Positions 1 through 12,914 of a DNA stretch of 64,000 nucleotides are shown here, piece by piece. The notes beneath the pieces were generated by a model. That model was given only the letters and a program-made list of their open reading frames with translations, was not told where the DNA came from and did no database searches. The position numbers and the translations under genes were made by a program. This DNA comes from Zeus faber (Eukaryota > Chordata > Actinopteri > Zeiformes > Zeidae). Position 1 is the stretch's first letter; each line of letters starts with the position of its first letter. The stretch lies in assembly GCA_960531495.1 (NCBI GenBank), contig OY482859.1, positions 17,233,786 to 17,297,785 on the forward strand, given 5' to 3'.

Positions 1-110
1 GATGTTGGACCTGCTGGAGTTGATGGACCTGCTGGCTGACTTTATGGAATGTTGGCTGACTTAATGGACTTGTTGGTTGACTTGAAGGACTTGCTGGATG
101 ACTTGCCGAG
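1..110. repeat. Degenerate minisatellite at the window edge
   Basis: About four imperfect units of roughly 25-27 bp, built around ttgatggacctgctgg / ttgacttgaaggacttgctgg. One frame reads briefly as a collagen-like Gly-Pro-Ala string but stops after about 12 codons, so I treat it as a non-coding tandem repeat cut by the window edge. Confidence 0.45.
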
Positions 111-3090
111 CCCGCTTTCCGCAGTCATTGCTATCCAGGCCTTCTGCCCTGTTTTTCCAAGCCAGGCTGTCCGCTTGGGCCGAGGAGTCCCGCAGAGTAT
201 CGGGGTACCGAGGTGTCCGAGGGTTCCATGGGGCCTGGGTGTTCTGTCATCCTTGCTCTCAGCAATGACTCAGTGGTTTCCAGGCCAGGAGATGCCCTTG
301 AAAAAGCACAATCTTTTTACTCTTCTGCCCCCACCACGTGTAGATGTACGTGGCTATGCAGCGAGCTAAATACTCTCCCAATAAGTACCTGGAGACAGGA
401 GCTCACTTTTGGTATATTTATTAAAAGCGGTGTAAAAACTGTGGAACAGTACAGAAACACACAGATTAAGGATCAGTCTCTATGCAGATATAAATAACCT
501 GTTAATACATTGTCATAGCTCCTACACTGTATGCATACACCAATAACATGAATTAACTCACAGATCGTGTTTTCTCAAGGGCAATGACGAGGCTGATGGA
601 AAGAGATGTTAGTCCGGGTCTGATCAGATGATGATCACATGATCAGATTGACTGCGCGTGTTTCGGTCTGGCTATCTTGTGTGATTGTGTCCCGATGTCA
701 TAATACCATCACAATGCTATGATGTCACGTTATATATTGGGGGGGCTGGACGCTCCCCGCCTGGGAGCGGAACAATAGCTGTCAAATATTATTCGGCCAA
801 TCCACATTTTTATGGCTTGCAGATTGTTCCAAATATATTGATTTATTAGTAGTGATTTTGAACAAATTTTCATTTTGAATTTTCCTTAATAGCCTTTTTT
901 GTAATATGAATGAATGAGAAAATTCTAACTAATGCTTCTGAAATATCATCTGGATGTTGAATAGCCTTTTGATTTCAAAATAAAAGCTGTTTCTATTAGC
1001 ACCTTTTTTGTAATTTCAAGTTCAATAGCTTTATTGTCAACACTCAGACTAGGAATATATAATTCCAGGACCTAGTCTACATGTCGCACAGCCTTTTGAT
1101 TCCAAAATCATTCCCTCTTAGTCTGAGCGCTGTCATTCACATGACAAAAAAGTTAGTGAACTTTTGAAAATGTAGTTATGTCATTGACACACTTATAGCA
1201 AGGAGTGTTGCAGAAGTCAATGTGTGCAAGATTCGATATTTTGTGAGGTTATGATCACAGATTTTGTGGTTGTAATAAATATGTGAGAGGTTGTGATCCT
1301 ATATTTGTAGTTGTACTGGAAAATGGCTTAATGCAAATAAATAAATAAACAAACAAACAAACAAACAAACAAATAAATAAATAAATATCTGCAGGCAGCA
1401 ATATGCAGGGTCTAGGGTAGTCGGCTCTTCGATAAAGTTCAATGGACGGGTGTGCGCTTCGGCTCTGTGTTCCAGTGTGTTCTGTGACTGCAGAAGTTCA
1501 TTCATTCCAGCCTTCTGAAGTAGGGCTGCATGACTATGGCTGAAATGATAATCACGATTATTTTTGTTCGATTTCAAATAGTGGCTCACTTCCAGGGAAT
1601 GAATGTGCAGCATTACAGAAATGCCTTTAAAGAGACTCAATGTTGTTGTGATAAGCTAAGAAGCTGCTGGGTGAGTCATGCTGCAAATGGAAAACTGTGC
1701 TGCACGCGTGTGAATCTAAAACTGCATAACTGCACATGTACATGCACACAACCAGTGATCTCTAAATGTCTTTAGCAGTTGACATGGCTATATATTCCGT
1801 AATGCAAAACAATAATTTTCAACGGCAATGTCACTGCCGCAGCATACTTTAATGCAAATGTTGTCTACAGACGGTAAGGTTACAGACGGATATTCCAATA
1901 TAACCTCTTGTCTTTTATTCTACTAGATGTTTTCATGTCCTGATATGAAAGCATTTTGGGTCTTGCTCCAGAATCCAGGGGCAACACCAGGATTTTTTGT
2001 CCCCCGCTTTCAGGTATTACGCTAATAGAACGTTGGCGGCAGTGGCGTCGAATGTTTGTGTTTCTTTTATGAATAGCACCGGGTCTAAATTATCCCCGCG
2101 GTGCCGGTGTTGTGCCGAATAGAACCGAAACTGAAGAGTATTTGTGGTATTAATTTATTGTAAATGGAGCGACACCTGGTGGTCTGCGGGAGTTTACAGC
2201 GCCCACCTGATCTGGAGACTTGACCTCGTTCATGTCATAGTTCCAGTCTAAAGTAAAATAAAACAAAAACGATAGGAAGGCATTGTGTTTTCATTTTGAT
2301 CTCCCGGTGTTTGTGTTCAATTGTTGAAGTGCTTCAACAACGGCACATATAATAATCTATGACGACGTGCTTGAATAAAACGTTTATCAAATGTCTTGTC
2401 AAAGGACGAAAGGACAATGTACCATGGGGGGGTGCTTGTGCTTGTATTTATTTACAGGTTTTATTCAGAAAAAGTATTCTGAAGGGGTGTGGCGTGTCTT
2501 GTGGGGTGACCCCGCACGCCCCTGGATCGCTCTTCCCTCCAATTTGGATATAGTACTTTACACGGGGAATGAAATGCATTATATAGAAGCAAAGGAGAAT
2601 CAGAGTGCATCAGTGTAAAGACTGATGGGATGTCTACAGGAGTGAATGCATATGGGTATGGACGACAGCAGCAGCTGAGTAGGTCTAAATGATTACAACG
2701 TTTCTCAGGAATGCCGTGTCTAAATGATTACGGTATTGCAGTTATTTCGGAGTACGAATAAAAGCAGCAGAAATTAAAAAAAAAAATGGGGATAAAAACG
2801 TCGGTGCTAGTACGTTATAATTATAATATTAGCAGCGTCTTCTTCTTCTTCTTCTTCTTCTTCGTCAGTTTTATCGCGGTTGCGAACCACTTTAGGTTGC
2901 ATTACCGCCACCTATTTGTCTGGAGTGTGAATTGTTATTATTATTATTATCATCATCATTTTTAACCAGCAACGTAATATTTTCTTCTCCTGTCCACGAT
3001 TTTAAAAAATACGATAAAAGCTTAAAAAAAAAAATCGATCCCTATTTTACTGCTTTTCAATATTTCCCCCCCTCCCTATCGATCGTATCA
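111..3090. other. Gene-free flank left of nemp1
   Basis: No exon with recognisable protein similarity and proper splice sites was seen here. It holds an (AAAC)n/(AAAT)n tract near 1336-1386 and a segment near 1520-1590 (gggctgcatgactatgg then gataatcacgatta) that looks like a teleost DNA-transposon end. There is also a (TTC)n tract near 2838-2862 and ATT/ATC runs near 2934-2960. The short open frames have no coding signature. Position 730-780 is a small GC-rich island without a gene I can assign. Confidence 0.5.
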
Positions 3091-3300
3091 CACCAATAAC
3101 GCAAACCCTGAGCGTCGACATCCGGTCAGCGTCATCGACCACATGACCGCAATTCGAAACAAGCCGAAACGCTTCCCCCGGACCCGGTGAAGACGAGGTG
3201 AACCCGACATGCAGGTCCCGCGTCCCGCCGCGCTTCGCAGCGTGCTGGTGCCGGCGCTATTCCTCTGTTTGCTCCGGAGCAGCCGCGCCACAGCAGGTAG
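3090..3300 (+). promoter_or_regulatory. CpG-rich promoter and 5' end of nemp1
   Basis: CpG density rises sharply from about 3110 through exon 1 and into intron 1, ending near 3600. No TATA box is visible in the 100 bp before the ATG, so this looks like a housekeeping CpG-island promoter. The start site is not resolvable from sequence. Confidence 0.5.
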
Positions 3301-6300
3301 GGACACCGCCGACGTAGCCGCTCGATTCCAAACGTGTTGGCGGACACGGCTCCGGCGCGACTGACGTATCGCGACCGTAATCCGCGTTACTGACCCGCGT
3401 GTGGCCGCAGGTTCCAAGCTCCGCGTCGTCCAGCTGCGGGACGGCCAGGAGCTGTCCGAGTCCGGCTCCAACCACTTCTGCTACACCAACCGCGGGTTGC
3501 CCGGCTGGAGGCAGACATGGACCAGAGTCCAGGTAAGCTCACTCGGGCTTTGGCGACGTGAGCTCTCTATGGCGCAAGCGTGTGCGACGCCAAGCGGGCT
3601 TTATGACGTCAAAAAGACGCCACATGCCGGGGTTTATCCACAGAGTGATGGGTGTAATCCACCGTTTTCTTGGACAGTGACGTGCATTCATTCATATGTG
3701 TAATAGGGTACAATATGTGCAAAGATGCAGATGGGAGAGCATAAATATAATATAAAGATTAATTAAGAAATCGGAGTAATTATTGTCTGAGTGTGACACG
3801 TGGGTCCCCATGTTTTTTTTTTTTTTTTTGTTTTTTGTTTTTTCAAATTTAAGGTCCGAGTGTGGAGTTCAGAACAGCTGAAAGTGATGGTGGCAGAAGA
3901 CGAGGAGAAGCTCGAGGAGATGGAGGGCTTCAGTGTTTGGGCCCTGATCCAGCGCTTCATATCCGAACAGTCCAACGAAACCACGATCAACGTCAACCTT
4001 TTCAGCAAGAAGACGTGTTTCAAAATCGACCCGTCCGAGTTGGAGGCCGAGTACACGGTGAAGCCTATTCGCAGTAAGTTGACGACGCAAAGGAAGCGAC
4101 TCGCTTGCGGCTGTTGATACGCGTGGGCGCGGCTAACTGGCGTCTCGCCCCCCCGTCACAGAGTTCGATATCTATCTGTTCATCGTGTTCCTCGCTGGAG
4201 TGTCGCTGTTTTTCTTTGCGGACTCGCTGAGCAGGTAACATATTCCCATGGTTAAAGCTTCCTGGTCTTGTGTTTAAATAAATGTGTGTTTTTGCCTGTC
4301 CCTGGGAATGATAAAGTGTCGCGTTGTCCTTCAAAGGAGTCAAGTATTCTACTACTCTGCCGGCATGAGCACGGGCATGATAGCTTCCCTCATCATCATC
4401 ATCTTCATACTGGCACGATTTTTGCCAAAGGTAAGAGCAGAATGATATGTTTTGTTTATGATCTTGAGAATCTCAACAATAGCTGTAGTGTCTACACACA
4501 TTCATTCTACAATTTATAGGTGGAAAAAAATCTTTGTCATGCATACTTTCTTTCTGTGCCCCTCCTTCCTGCAGAAAAGTCCGTTCTATGTTATGATAGT
4601 TGGCGGCTGGTCGTTCTCCCTCTATGCCATCCAGCTCGTCTTCAAGAACATAACGATCATCCTCAGGGAACACTGGCACCTGGCTATCGGTAAAAAAAAT
4701 CTTTGTTTCACAGCGCTTGTGGGCACACCAAACTGCAGTGTTTGAAATACTTCTGCAGGTGGTATATTGCCATATGAGTAAGCTTATCTTTGAGTATTTA
4801 TATAGAGAGTCTAAAGATGCAGAATTGTTTATTCGCTGAAGCATTTTAACATGAAGGACGATTGAGGAAGATTCCAATATTTCAGGGACTGAGGCGTGGC
4901 AATGTGATTGAACTTTGATTTCTTTCAACTTCTCTGTTCAAATTCGTGTCCTTTTAGAGATTACTTATTATGAATTGCTGCTAGAGCATTTAATTGCATC
5001 AATCGACACGTATAATATCCCCTTGAAAATAACACAAGCCAAAAAGTAACTTCTCGAGTGTTACCCGGGACATTCCAGTTTATTCTGAAAAACCAAGTTA
5101 AAAGTGTATTTTCCTCTTTGTGTTCCTCAGGTTACATTGCTGTCGTGGGATTCATCAGTTTTGCTGTGTGTTACCGTCACGGTCCCCTGGTGGATGAGAG
5201 GAGCGTCAACATCCTGTCGTGGACACTGCAGCTGTTCGGCCTATTTCTGGTCTACGCAGGCATTCAGATCCAGCAGGTGGCGCTTGCCGTCATGCTGGCA
5301 GCCTTCTGCTCCAAAAATGTGCAGTACCCAGTCATCCTGGCTCTCACTGTGTGGCGGTAAGTTTTCAGTCCGCTGAAAAACCACAGTGACAGTCTCACAG
5401 CGTTGGTGGTATAGTGGTGAGCATAGCTGCCTTCCAAGCAGTTGACCCGGGTTCGATTCCCGGCCAACGCAGCTTTGTTTTGGTGGGCACGGCGGCACAG
5501 TGCATTGCACTTCTGCCAGCAACAAGGTCCTGGGTTCGATTTCCGCCCGGGGCGCTGTTGGCATCTTGCTCAGGCCGGATATCTCCTGATTAAGGGGCCT
5601 TTTTGTGTGAAGTTTGCATGTTCTCCCCATGTTCACGTGGGGTTTCCTCCATGTAGCGTCAGTAAGGACCCCCGCTAAAAACATGCAGAACATGTCGGCC
5701 CAGCGATCAACATTTAACTGGTCCCCGGGTTCGCCGATGTATGCTGCCCACTGCTCCTGGCTGCCCCCTGGAGGAAGGGCAAGGCAGGATGGGTCAAAAG
5801 CAGAGACCTCATTTCACCGGCCATCATTCGAAGCGCGCGCGTGCGTGCGTGCGTGTGTGTGTGTGTGTGTGTTGGTCGCCGTCACTGCATGAGTGCATGT
5901 GTGTGTGACGAATAAAGATTCTTCTTCTTCCGATTTTGGGAGTGGAATGCGTATGCCGTTCAAATTCATTAGATTATTGCATGAAAAATGTGTTTATCCG
6001 ATTTTATTCCTCCTAATGGAGCGTTGCATTGGAAAGCATCGCATGAGCAGTGAATGAATTAATGAATGAGTGGAGCATTTGATTCGAAAACAACGTGTGT
6101 TTTGTCATGTATGTCACTGCTGCTGCAACTCTGGAATTTACCTTTGGGGATTAACAAAGTACCTTTATCTTATTGCTCGCTGGCAGCAAATACTTTCAAC
6201 CCTATTGGAGGTCTTTTCAATGTCCTGTGTAATTGTGTATCTATTGAAATCAAAGTAGATTTAAAGTGAATGTTATTGTTGGGACTTGAACATATTGTTA

Positions 6301-9300
6301 AACACATATGTCCACATGTTGCACATATTTTGAAATTGCAGGAGATTGAGACTTTCGGAGCGCCTGTGCTGGAAAATACAGCCGCGTCGACTGCTGACTG
6401 AAGAGGAGTTTCAGAAGCAGGGCGAGGAAGAGACCCAGAGAGCGCTGGAGGAGCTGCGGAAGTACTGCAGCAGCCCCCAGTTCAGCACCTGGAGGGCGGT
6501 GTCCAGGTTGGAGTCTCCTAAAAGGTCTCATCATATCACTCCCGTCTGTTAATGCATAAAGAGTGTAAAAAATATTTAGTCTCTCTTATACCTCATTCTA
6601 TTACTCTATTCGGAAATACAGGAATGGTTTAAAGGACACAGAGCATTTATCCAAGCTCCACGACAATGGAATCTGAAGACTTTATGGCTCTGTAAAGCTA
6701 AAAAAATAATCGAACATGTTTGATTTTAGCAGGTCCAGACTTTCCAAAATCCTTTGGCGTGTGCGCGTCAAAGCCTCAAATTGAAACAGCCAATGAGATG
6801 GCAGAGGAGCGACTTGTGGCAGAATCATGAGTAGGATTAGTGAATAATGTCAGTCCTGCAAGTACGCTGCACAAACAATCACAGTAGTGAGATGTATGGC
6901 ATCCAAGGTTTTCTTTGGTGTCAAAATATAGAGAGTTGTTTTGCCCCTCGCGAGAATCTAGCGGGAAGAAACATTATTACAAGTGCCTGTGTACCACAAA
7001 ACTCTGTCCATCCTCAAAGACAGCAGTTACGTGTGTGCGCAGGAGAGACGGAAAATCTGTTAAATGTGCGCTGCATGTTCGTTGGGGTAAAAAAAAATCA
7101 CGTGATGTGGCCTCGCCCTCAAAGCGGGGGCTTGAGCTGTATGTAGAATACCAAATGACAACACACTGTCAATGCCATAGTCACACCACTAGAGGGAGGT
7201 AGACTGAAAATAAATATAATGGATGTACAGTAGTCTAGCGTTCCATGTGTATGGTGTATTTTGGGGAGAGGGTTTTACAAAGTGCTTTTCTCAGTAGCAC
7301 AATTTGACTCATTATCTAACAACTGTAATATGAGGAATTTTAAATGGCCATATGAATGGAATTGTTGCAAAGCTTAACACTGCTCATTAGGGATGCACCG
7401 ATCATGGTTTTTCATAGCAGATTCTGATTGCCGTTTTTTTTTTTTTTTTTACAAGCAACAGACAATAAAGAAAGAATGCATCTCTTTCAGAGGCCGAACT
7501 CACAATAAATGAAAAAATATCATAGAGGCAACAACTACATATTAAGCACAACAAGCAAAACAAAGATGCTACATACATGTGGCATCAACAGTTGTTTTTG
7601 TTTTAAATTGTATTTTACAATTTCAGGATTTAAAGCAAAAAAACAGAAATGTCTGACTTTAGCCTTGTTTTGGGAAATGATTCCAATGCAGCTTGTGTGC
7701 CTGGAGCACAGCGGCGTCACTAGGGGGGTGCGGGCTGCACCGGGTGACAGGGCAGTGGCGCCAAAATGTCTGTCTTATAAGATCTTTGTGCAGTGTCTCA
7801 GCAGAAGTGTATTATTTATTGTAAAAACGATTCTGCATACTCTTTGTGCGGGCAAGTGAATAGGCTTCAGCTCTCGCTCTCTGCCGTCTGTCTCAGCCCC
7901 GCCTCCGCCCTGTGATGCCACTGGTCCACGACGAGCGCTGAGAGTCCGTACACTTCCGCTATTTCTTGACGTTATATCACTTGAAATACTAGAAATACAT
8001 TCACTCACAAGTTCTGCAAATTGTAGCTTCAACGGCTAATTGAATATACATGTGCTTTCAGTTCTGCTTGAATCACTTTCTTTTAACTACTTGTTCTCGT
8101 TCGGTGCTCCGAGTTTGTAAAGCCTTTTGAAACTGTATTGTGATTAAGTGTTATTGTAATAATAACTAGGGATGCACCGATTTATCGGCCGTACTTCGGT
8201 ATCTGCCGATATTCGCCTTGTTGACTGCCATCTGCAAATAAGATGACGTTCACCGATGGCAGTGGCTGATGTTTATCCAGTCTTTCTCACACATAGAATT
8301 TACTTGGGCTGCCCAGGTATATAAACGGCCATCAAAGTATATTTGGCGACCTATTTTAGCAATTTTTTTTATCCGTCCAAGAGAAAGATGCTATCCGTGA
8401 TCGATTTTTAGAAGAAGCGGACATGGCGCTCTGCAGAGCTCCAAGCAGGAAGTGATACTGCATTCATGGGAACTCAGAAAACTGTAATACCCCTTTCCCA
8501 CTGCGCTGAAAACCCGGTAACATCCGCCATTTGTCATTAGCGGGAAAAGGTAACACCCAGGTTTGAGTCCCGGGTCAAATGACCCTGCAATAGACACGAC
8601 ACGGCTCTGACCTAAACAAGACACCCGGGTCGACCCACTAATTTTGGCCCTTTATTCCTTCTTTTATAGGAAGGAAGGGAACGGTCTCGCTGGGTGATAG
8701 CCGTTTATACATTTTTTTCCAAGTTTTACAGTTTATGTCGTTTGTTTAAGTTGCTGTCTCCTAATGGTTTTCCCCCAATCACACTGGAACAATGACACAA
8801 CCCTTTTCTGTGTTCTCAATGTCAAACATGACACCCTAGAAAAATAAAAATTCTCATGGCAAAGGCCTCAGCCGGCTATTTATTTTTCTACTATTATATT
8901 CATACCCACTAATTTTGGTATAAAACCGATATAAGCGATGCCGCGTTCAGGGGAACTTGGAAAACATCGGTATCTGTAAAGTTGGTATCAGCCCAGAAAT
9001 TCAGTCGGTTCATCCCTAAAATAAACTTCACTTGACTTGACTGGATAAAAAAATGGCTCAAACAAACAAAAATAATCGTCTGGTTACCGATCACGTGTTT
9101 GGAATTAAAAAAAAAAAAATGTCCGTCGGGATTGATGGCCGGTGCATTTCTGCTGCTCATACAGTCGTGTTGACCAACAGGTTTGCCGATTTCATGGAGG
9201 GCTCGCCTCACCTGGTGCCAAACGAAGTGGCTGTGCACGCGCAGGAATACGGTTTCGGAGGATCCTTCCTCGAGGATGAGTTTTTTGACACAGATGAAGA

Positions 9301-9361
9301 CGAGCAGGAGGATGATTTTACCGTCGGTAAACAAAAAGGATTCACGCACAAAATAGACTGA
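3209..9361 (+). CDS. nemp1: Nuclear envelope integral membrane protein 1 (NEMP1/TMEM194A)
   Basis: Inner nuclear membrane protein of the NEMP family; family members stiffen the nuclear envelope and support fertility and erythropoiesis in animals. Coding exons: 3209-3296, 3411-3532, 3854-4073, 4162-4234, 4337-4430, 4575-4689, 5131-5356, 6342-6524, 9181-9361. All junctions are GT-AG and in phase, giving 433 aa (human is about 444). Residues 1-29 form a signal peptide and are followed by a luminal domain. Five or six hydrophobic segments lie between about 147 and 302 (the first begins [10 protein letters not shown], another is [13 protein letters not shown]). The nucleoplasmic C-terminal part contains [13 protein letters not shown] and [11 protein letters not shown], blocks conserved in vertebrate NEMP1, and ends in an acidic [10 protein letters not shown] stretch. 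The start is the only ATG giving a signal peptide in the GC-rich first exon. A tRNA gene and a SINE sit in intron 7, and intron 8 (2.7 kb) is filled with transposon remnants. NEMP1 is preferred over NEMP2 because of the 12q13-type neighbours. Confidence 0.93.
5400..5471 (+). tRNA. tRNA-Gly (anticodon TCC)
   Basis: The 72-nt gene folds into a full cloverleaf. The acceptor arm GCGTTGG pairs with CCAACGC, followed by discriminator A. The D arm contains TGGTATAGTGGTGAGCA (A box). The anticodon loop CTTCCAA carries TCC. The T arm CCGGGTTCGATTCCCGG holds a consensus B box. No intron is present. A T-run at 5476-5480 (interrupted as tttgtttt) can serve as a Pol III terminator. It lies in nemp1 intron 7 in the sense orientation, 43 bp past the exon 7 donor. 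All paired positions are intact, so it looks functional. Confidence 0.95.
5487..5935 (+). mobile_element. tRNA-derived SINE with LINE-type body
   Basis: The head contains a degenerate A box (cacagtgcattgc) and a B-box-like ggttcgatttcc near 5532-5545. The conserved body gtttgcatgttctcccc...gtggggtttcctcc is found in many fish SINEs. It ends with a (GC/GT)n tract at 5838-5872 and then gaataaagattcttcttctt. A second, 5'-truncated copy of the same body is at 16490-16835. The copy begins about 15 bp after the tRNA-Gly gene, in the same orientation. Confidence 0.75.
6112..6178 (+). mobile_element. 3' tail fragment of a LINE-like retroposon
   Basis: The sequence gctgcaactctggaatttac followed by ctttggggattaacaaagt and a tatcttatt end resembles the 3' tails of fish non-LTR retroposons. 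A related tail is at 24840-24925 in pan2 intron 4. Only the tail is present; the family cannot be assigned with confidence. Confidence 0.5.
8166..9019. mobile_element. Non-autonomous DNA transposon (hAT-like), diverged
   Basis: The left end is tagggatgcaccgatttatc and the right end is ...cagtcggttcatccctaa, imperfect inverted repeats of a kind frequent in fish genomes. The interior (8480-8640) holds a second element-like module (acccctttcccactgcgctg ... acccgggtcgac), so the structure may be nested. No transposase frame is present. A related left end is at 7388-7432 (gggatgcaccgatcatgg). No clear 8-bp target duplication could be confirmed, so the superfamily is tentative. Confidence 0.5.
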
Positions 9362-9870
9362 AGTGTTGTCTCGCCAAATGGGAGTTTGGAGGAAGACAGA
9401 AACGCAGTCGCCCTGCCAGACAACGGACGGTTACTGATGCAGCGGGCGCTCAGCTGTGACTTGCTCAAGCAGAACCGTGGGACCTTCTCAGGCAGCACAA
9501 GGTCGTTTTGAATAATGTGAACCAAAGCCCGGCCAAGCCACTTGTTTTTAATCAAATGTTTTTGGGGCAAATGTTTACAACATGAACTCTTTGCTTTAAT
9601 ACCAAGTTTGTCGGGTAAGTAGAACTAAGGGATTGATTTGACTTTTTGGTTTTACCCTAGAAAGGGATGTTATAACTTGAAAACAATGATCTTAACCCTA
9701 TTTTCTTTTCTTTTAATTACTGTATTGAGAGTTGTGTTGTTACACATCACTGATGTGAGAGACCTGAATGTATTATTTAAATATTACCATAAGACCACTT
9801 CATTCAGAATACTATTTGTATTTGGGTTTATGCCTCTTTTGTATTTCAAATAAAAATAAGAAATAAATGA
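9362..9870 (+). other. nemp1 3' UTR with polyadenylation signals
   Basis: AT-rich sequence after the stop codon with clustered AATAAA hexamers at 9849-9870 (aaataaaaataagaaataaatg). The end of the transcript is inferred from these. Confidence 0.55.
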
Positions 9871-10771
9871 CCATTTATTTTATTTATTGTCACATCTTAA
9901 AATTAGAAGGAGAACTGGCCATATAATAGACTGAAATGCTGTTTTTTTAACTACTATTCCCATACAGATAGCCTAAAATGCATCAGTCTCAGTGTCGACT
10001 TCTCAGTGTCTTTTTTTATTAAATTATGACCTTTTTAACTAAAAGTTGAATTTTACCAGAAAATAAATGTTTAAATAGGGAGTCTTGAAGCAGCGTCCTC
10101 AAATAATTAAGATAAAAGATATGGATATGAAGATATGGATTCATTATAATTTATTGCTTATAACAGAAAATTAAGTGTATAAGCATGTTTTTTATTAATT
10201 CCTAAAATATTCAAAAGCTGCTAAGATTATCCCTGGAAAATGCATATAAAAGCCTTATCGGGTCCTTATATTACCCAAGAATATGAGAAAATAGAATGCA
10301 ACTGAAAGTTAATTTCCTAATGGTTACACTAATATATCACACATGAGGATTTATAATGTCTGGACACACTTTGCTTCCACAGATGGCTGAATAATATCAC
10401 AGTAATTACACTCCACACTTGTGTTTCAGTACTTATGTCAATTGTTTTGGTGTGGTTTTTGGAACCTCACTTTGTCTATTGAATTCGTCTTCCTTCATTC
10501 CGTTATCTAGAAACCCAGGTGAAAGGGCAGTCAAAAGTCCAGTTCTAAGTTCACGGCGCGTTGCGGCCGCCACTAAAATTGACGACCCAGAGAACTGAAA
10601 CCCGGCAGAGGGGAGATTTAAATGAAAGAGGAAACCTAGACATTGTTTTAGTCAACACACCAGAAATTGCAGACCGTGCATAATAAACATACTGAATGAA
10701 ACCGAAAAGTGGAAGCAGAACTGGGGAAAACTCTGGTTATGACCAAATTTCCTTGTGGGGTTAAATACTGT

Positions 10772-10823
<52 letters not shown>

Positions 10824-11353
10824 GTATGGGGCGAAAAAAAGAAAAAGGAATGACGATAAGTTTTACGTAGTAATATTTTGTAATTCGACACTTCCTCTAG
10901 CTGTTTCTAGTGTATCCATGTTTCATTCCTTTGTCTGTCCGAAAACAGGAAATGCCCTGTGCCGTGCCAGGTAAAGGTGAGCCCCCGTCACATGCTTCCG
11001 AAAAGCAGACACGGGCGGCCTCACCGGGTCATTTGCATGTGTTGCCCAGGTACGGCGACAGCTGGCGAGCTCCGCGGCACAACCCCATTAACATGCCGCT
11101 CCGTTTCCTACGCGCCACCCTCCCCCCACCCGCCCCGAACGCGCGTCACAGGTTGAGACATCTCGCTGCGATGCAAACGCGGCCCGATCCGCGCCGAAGA
11201 GGGGGAATATCCCGGCGTTATCCCTCACGCTGCGGCGGACACGCAGCGCCCGGACTTCCCCGCCCCGCCCCACAGCGACGAGGCGATCAGAACGTCCTAA
11301 TGGAGGGCGCGCCCCCGGCTTTACGAAATGAAGCTCACTCACCTTTCGAGAAC

Positions 11354-11392
<39 letters not shown>

Positions 11393-11460
11393 TTTTTTTT
11401 AAACCGCTCGTTCGGAATTTTTCCAAGGGCGTCGCACAAAACGAATGGAATCGATTTTCA
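9871..11460. other. nemp1-ormdl2 intergenic stretch
   Basis: Mostly AT-rich up to 10500. A (GT)n array lies at about 10776-10818. A CpG-rich patch spans about 10950-11340, ending at an (ATT)n array at 11357-11391. Open frames in the CpG patch (for example 10910-11488 plus, 11088-11342 minus) have arginine/proline-rich composition typical of GC-rich non-coding DNA and no recognised domain. No gene is supported here. Confidence 0.5.
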
Positions 11461-11464
11461 ATGC

Positions 11465-12914
11465 GATCTTTATTCATTAAAATATTAGAACACCCGGAAA
11501 AATGGGTTACATTTGGATGGTTATGGAGATCATCGTTCGGAAAACAAACAAACAAACAAACAAACAAAAACAAAACCTTTTAAACAAGCAGCGAGGACAA
11601 AACATATATATATATATACAGGGATAATGTAGCTGTTAAAAAAAAAACATTTTTTTACACCTGGGCCGGTGACACCACGTAGGGCAAATAAACATTGTCT
11701 CGCTGACCGCCACCGCACAGGAACAGGGTGCAGGTCAGTCAGTTTCACAGCTTTTCACACCCTCGCTTCAACAATACAAAGTAAAGTGTTTTTCTTAAAA
11801 AACGACGGTTCCGCTCGTATGCTTCCGTTTCATACGTGTAAGAAACGAACGGAAATGCATCCAATCTTTTTTTATTTTTCTTCCTAAAAGACCGCGCCGT
11901 CTCCTCTACTTGCATTTCAGAGCTCTGCCCTGTACCCCCTTACGCGAGGTTGTGTTCAATGTCAGATTTTTAAGTGGATTGTGGCTCATTCGATTAACGA
12001 ATAACAACTAAACAAAAATGAGCCCAGCTGTAATTCTAAGTGAAAGGAAAAAAAAACAAAAAAACATTTTTAATCGGATTGCGAGGGGTACTATCACAGG
12101 GTTTCAATGGCCGCCCTTTCTCTCGGGGACTTTTCAAGCACTTCAGCACAAAGGGTTTACTCCTGTACTTGCTAGCCTGGGAACCTGGCATTTCTGAGGA
12201 CGGAATTGGGGCGCTTCAAGCACCTCAAAGGACCTGGTAAGAACCCTGCTGACGGAACCTGGCGGCTGTGGCGCTCCACCCAAAAGACACTGCTGCTTGT
12301 CGTTCACCCTCACAAAACAACAAAGTCCACAATTGATACGATTGGGTGACGTGGAAATAATGGAAAAATAGATCATTTCGTGCACAAATTCTATAGGAAA
12401 GTATTTATTGAATACAATATCCTGGCACCATGGACAACATTCAATTACAAACTTAATCAACCCTCATACAGTTGAAATGATGGTTTATATATCTGAACAA
12501 AATCACTGAAGAGCAGAAACAAGAAACGCAGTTAAACAAACCAACAAAAAAAAACGGGGGAAAAACCTCAGACAAAACAGAGCTATTTGTCAACGTGGTT
12601 TTATCGATTTCAAAATAGTTTGTGAATGTTGTATTTGAAAGAAGTGCAAGTCCACATGTGACTTAAAAAAAAAAAAGCAACTAACTGACTGATCAGTCCC
12701 CATCTTAGATAATTGATTCCAAAAGGTAAAAACACGGAATAAATCTCAAAACACAGATCATCAGAAACCTACAGCTCAGCGCGGCGCTGCATTTTGGTTC
12801 AATCCTTTCGGGTCATGGAACGCCGCTCCATCCTCAACATACTCCACTGTCTCTCCTCAAACACCTCAAGCCCATAAATAAACAGTTCACAGTTTTGGTC
12901 GTTGTCGCGTCGTG
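11465..12914 (-). other. Probable ormdl2 3' UTR
   Basis: Sequence downstream of the ormdl2 stop on the minus strand with no other gene. Plus-strand TTTATT (AATAAA on the minus strand) occurs at about 12399-12406 and 11468-11474, so a short and a long 3' UTR are both possible. It includes an (AAAC)n tract at about 11543-11575 and a (TA)n tract at 11604-11618. Confidence 0.45.

Noticed and set aside
1-110. Possible collagen fragment (GPAG repeats)
   Set aside because: The frame stops after about 12 codons and the units do not keep a Gly-X-Y period.
5838-5872. GC/GT alternating tract as a possible Z-DNA regulatory site
   Set aside because: It is the simple-repeat tail of the SINE, shared with the copy at 16760.
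10910-11488. 192-codon open frame in the CpG-rich patch
   Set aside because: Composition follows GC content and then an (ATT)n run coding poly-Ile; no domain, no coding context.
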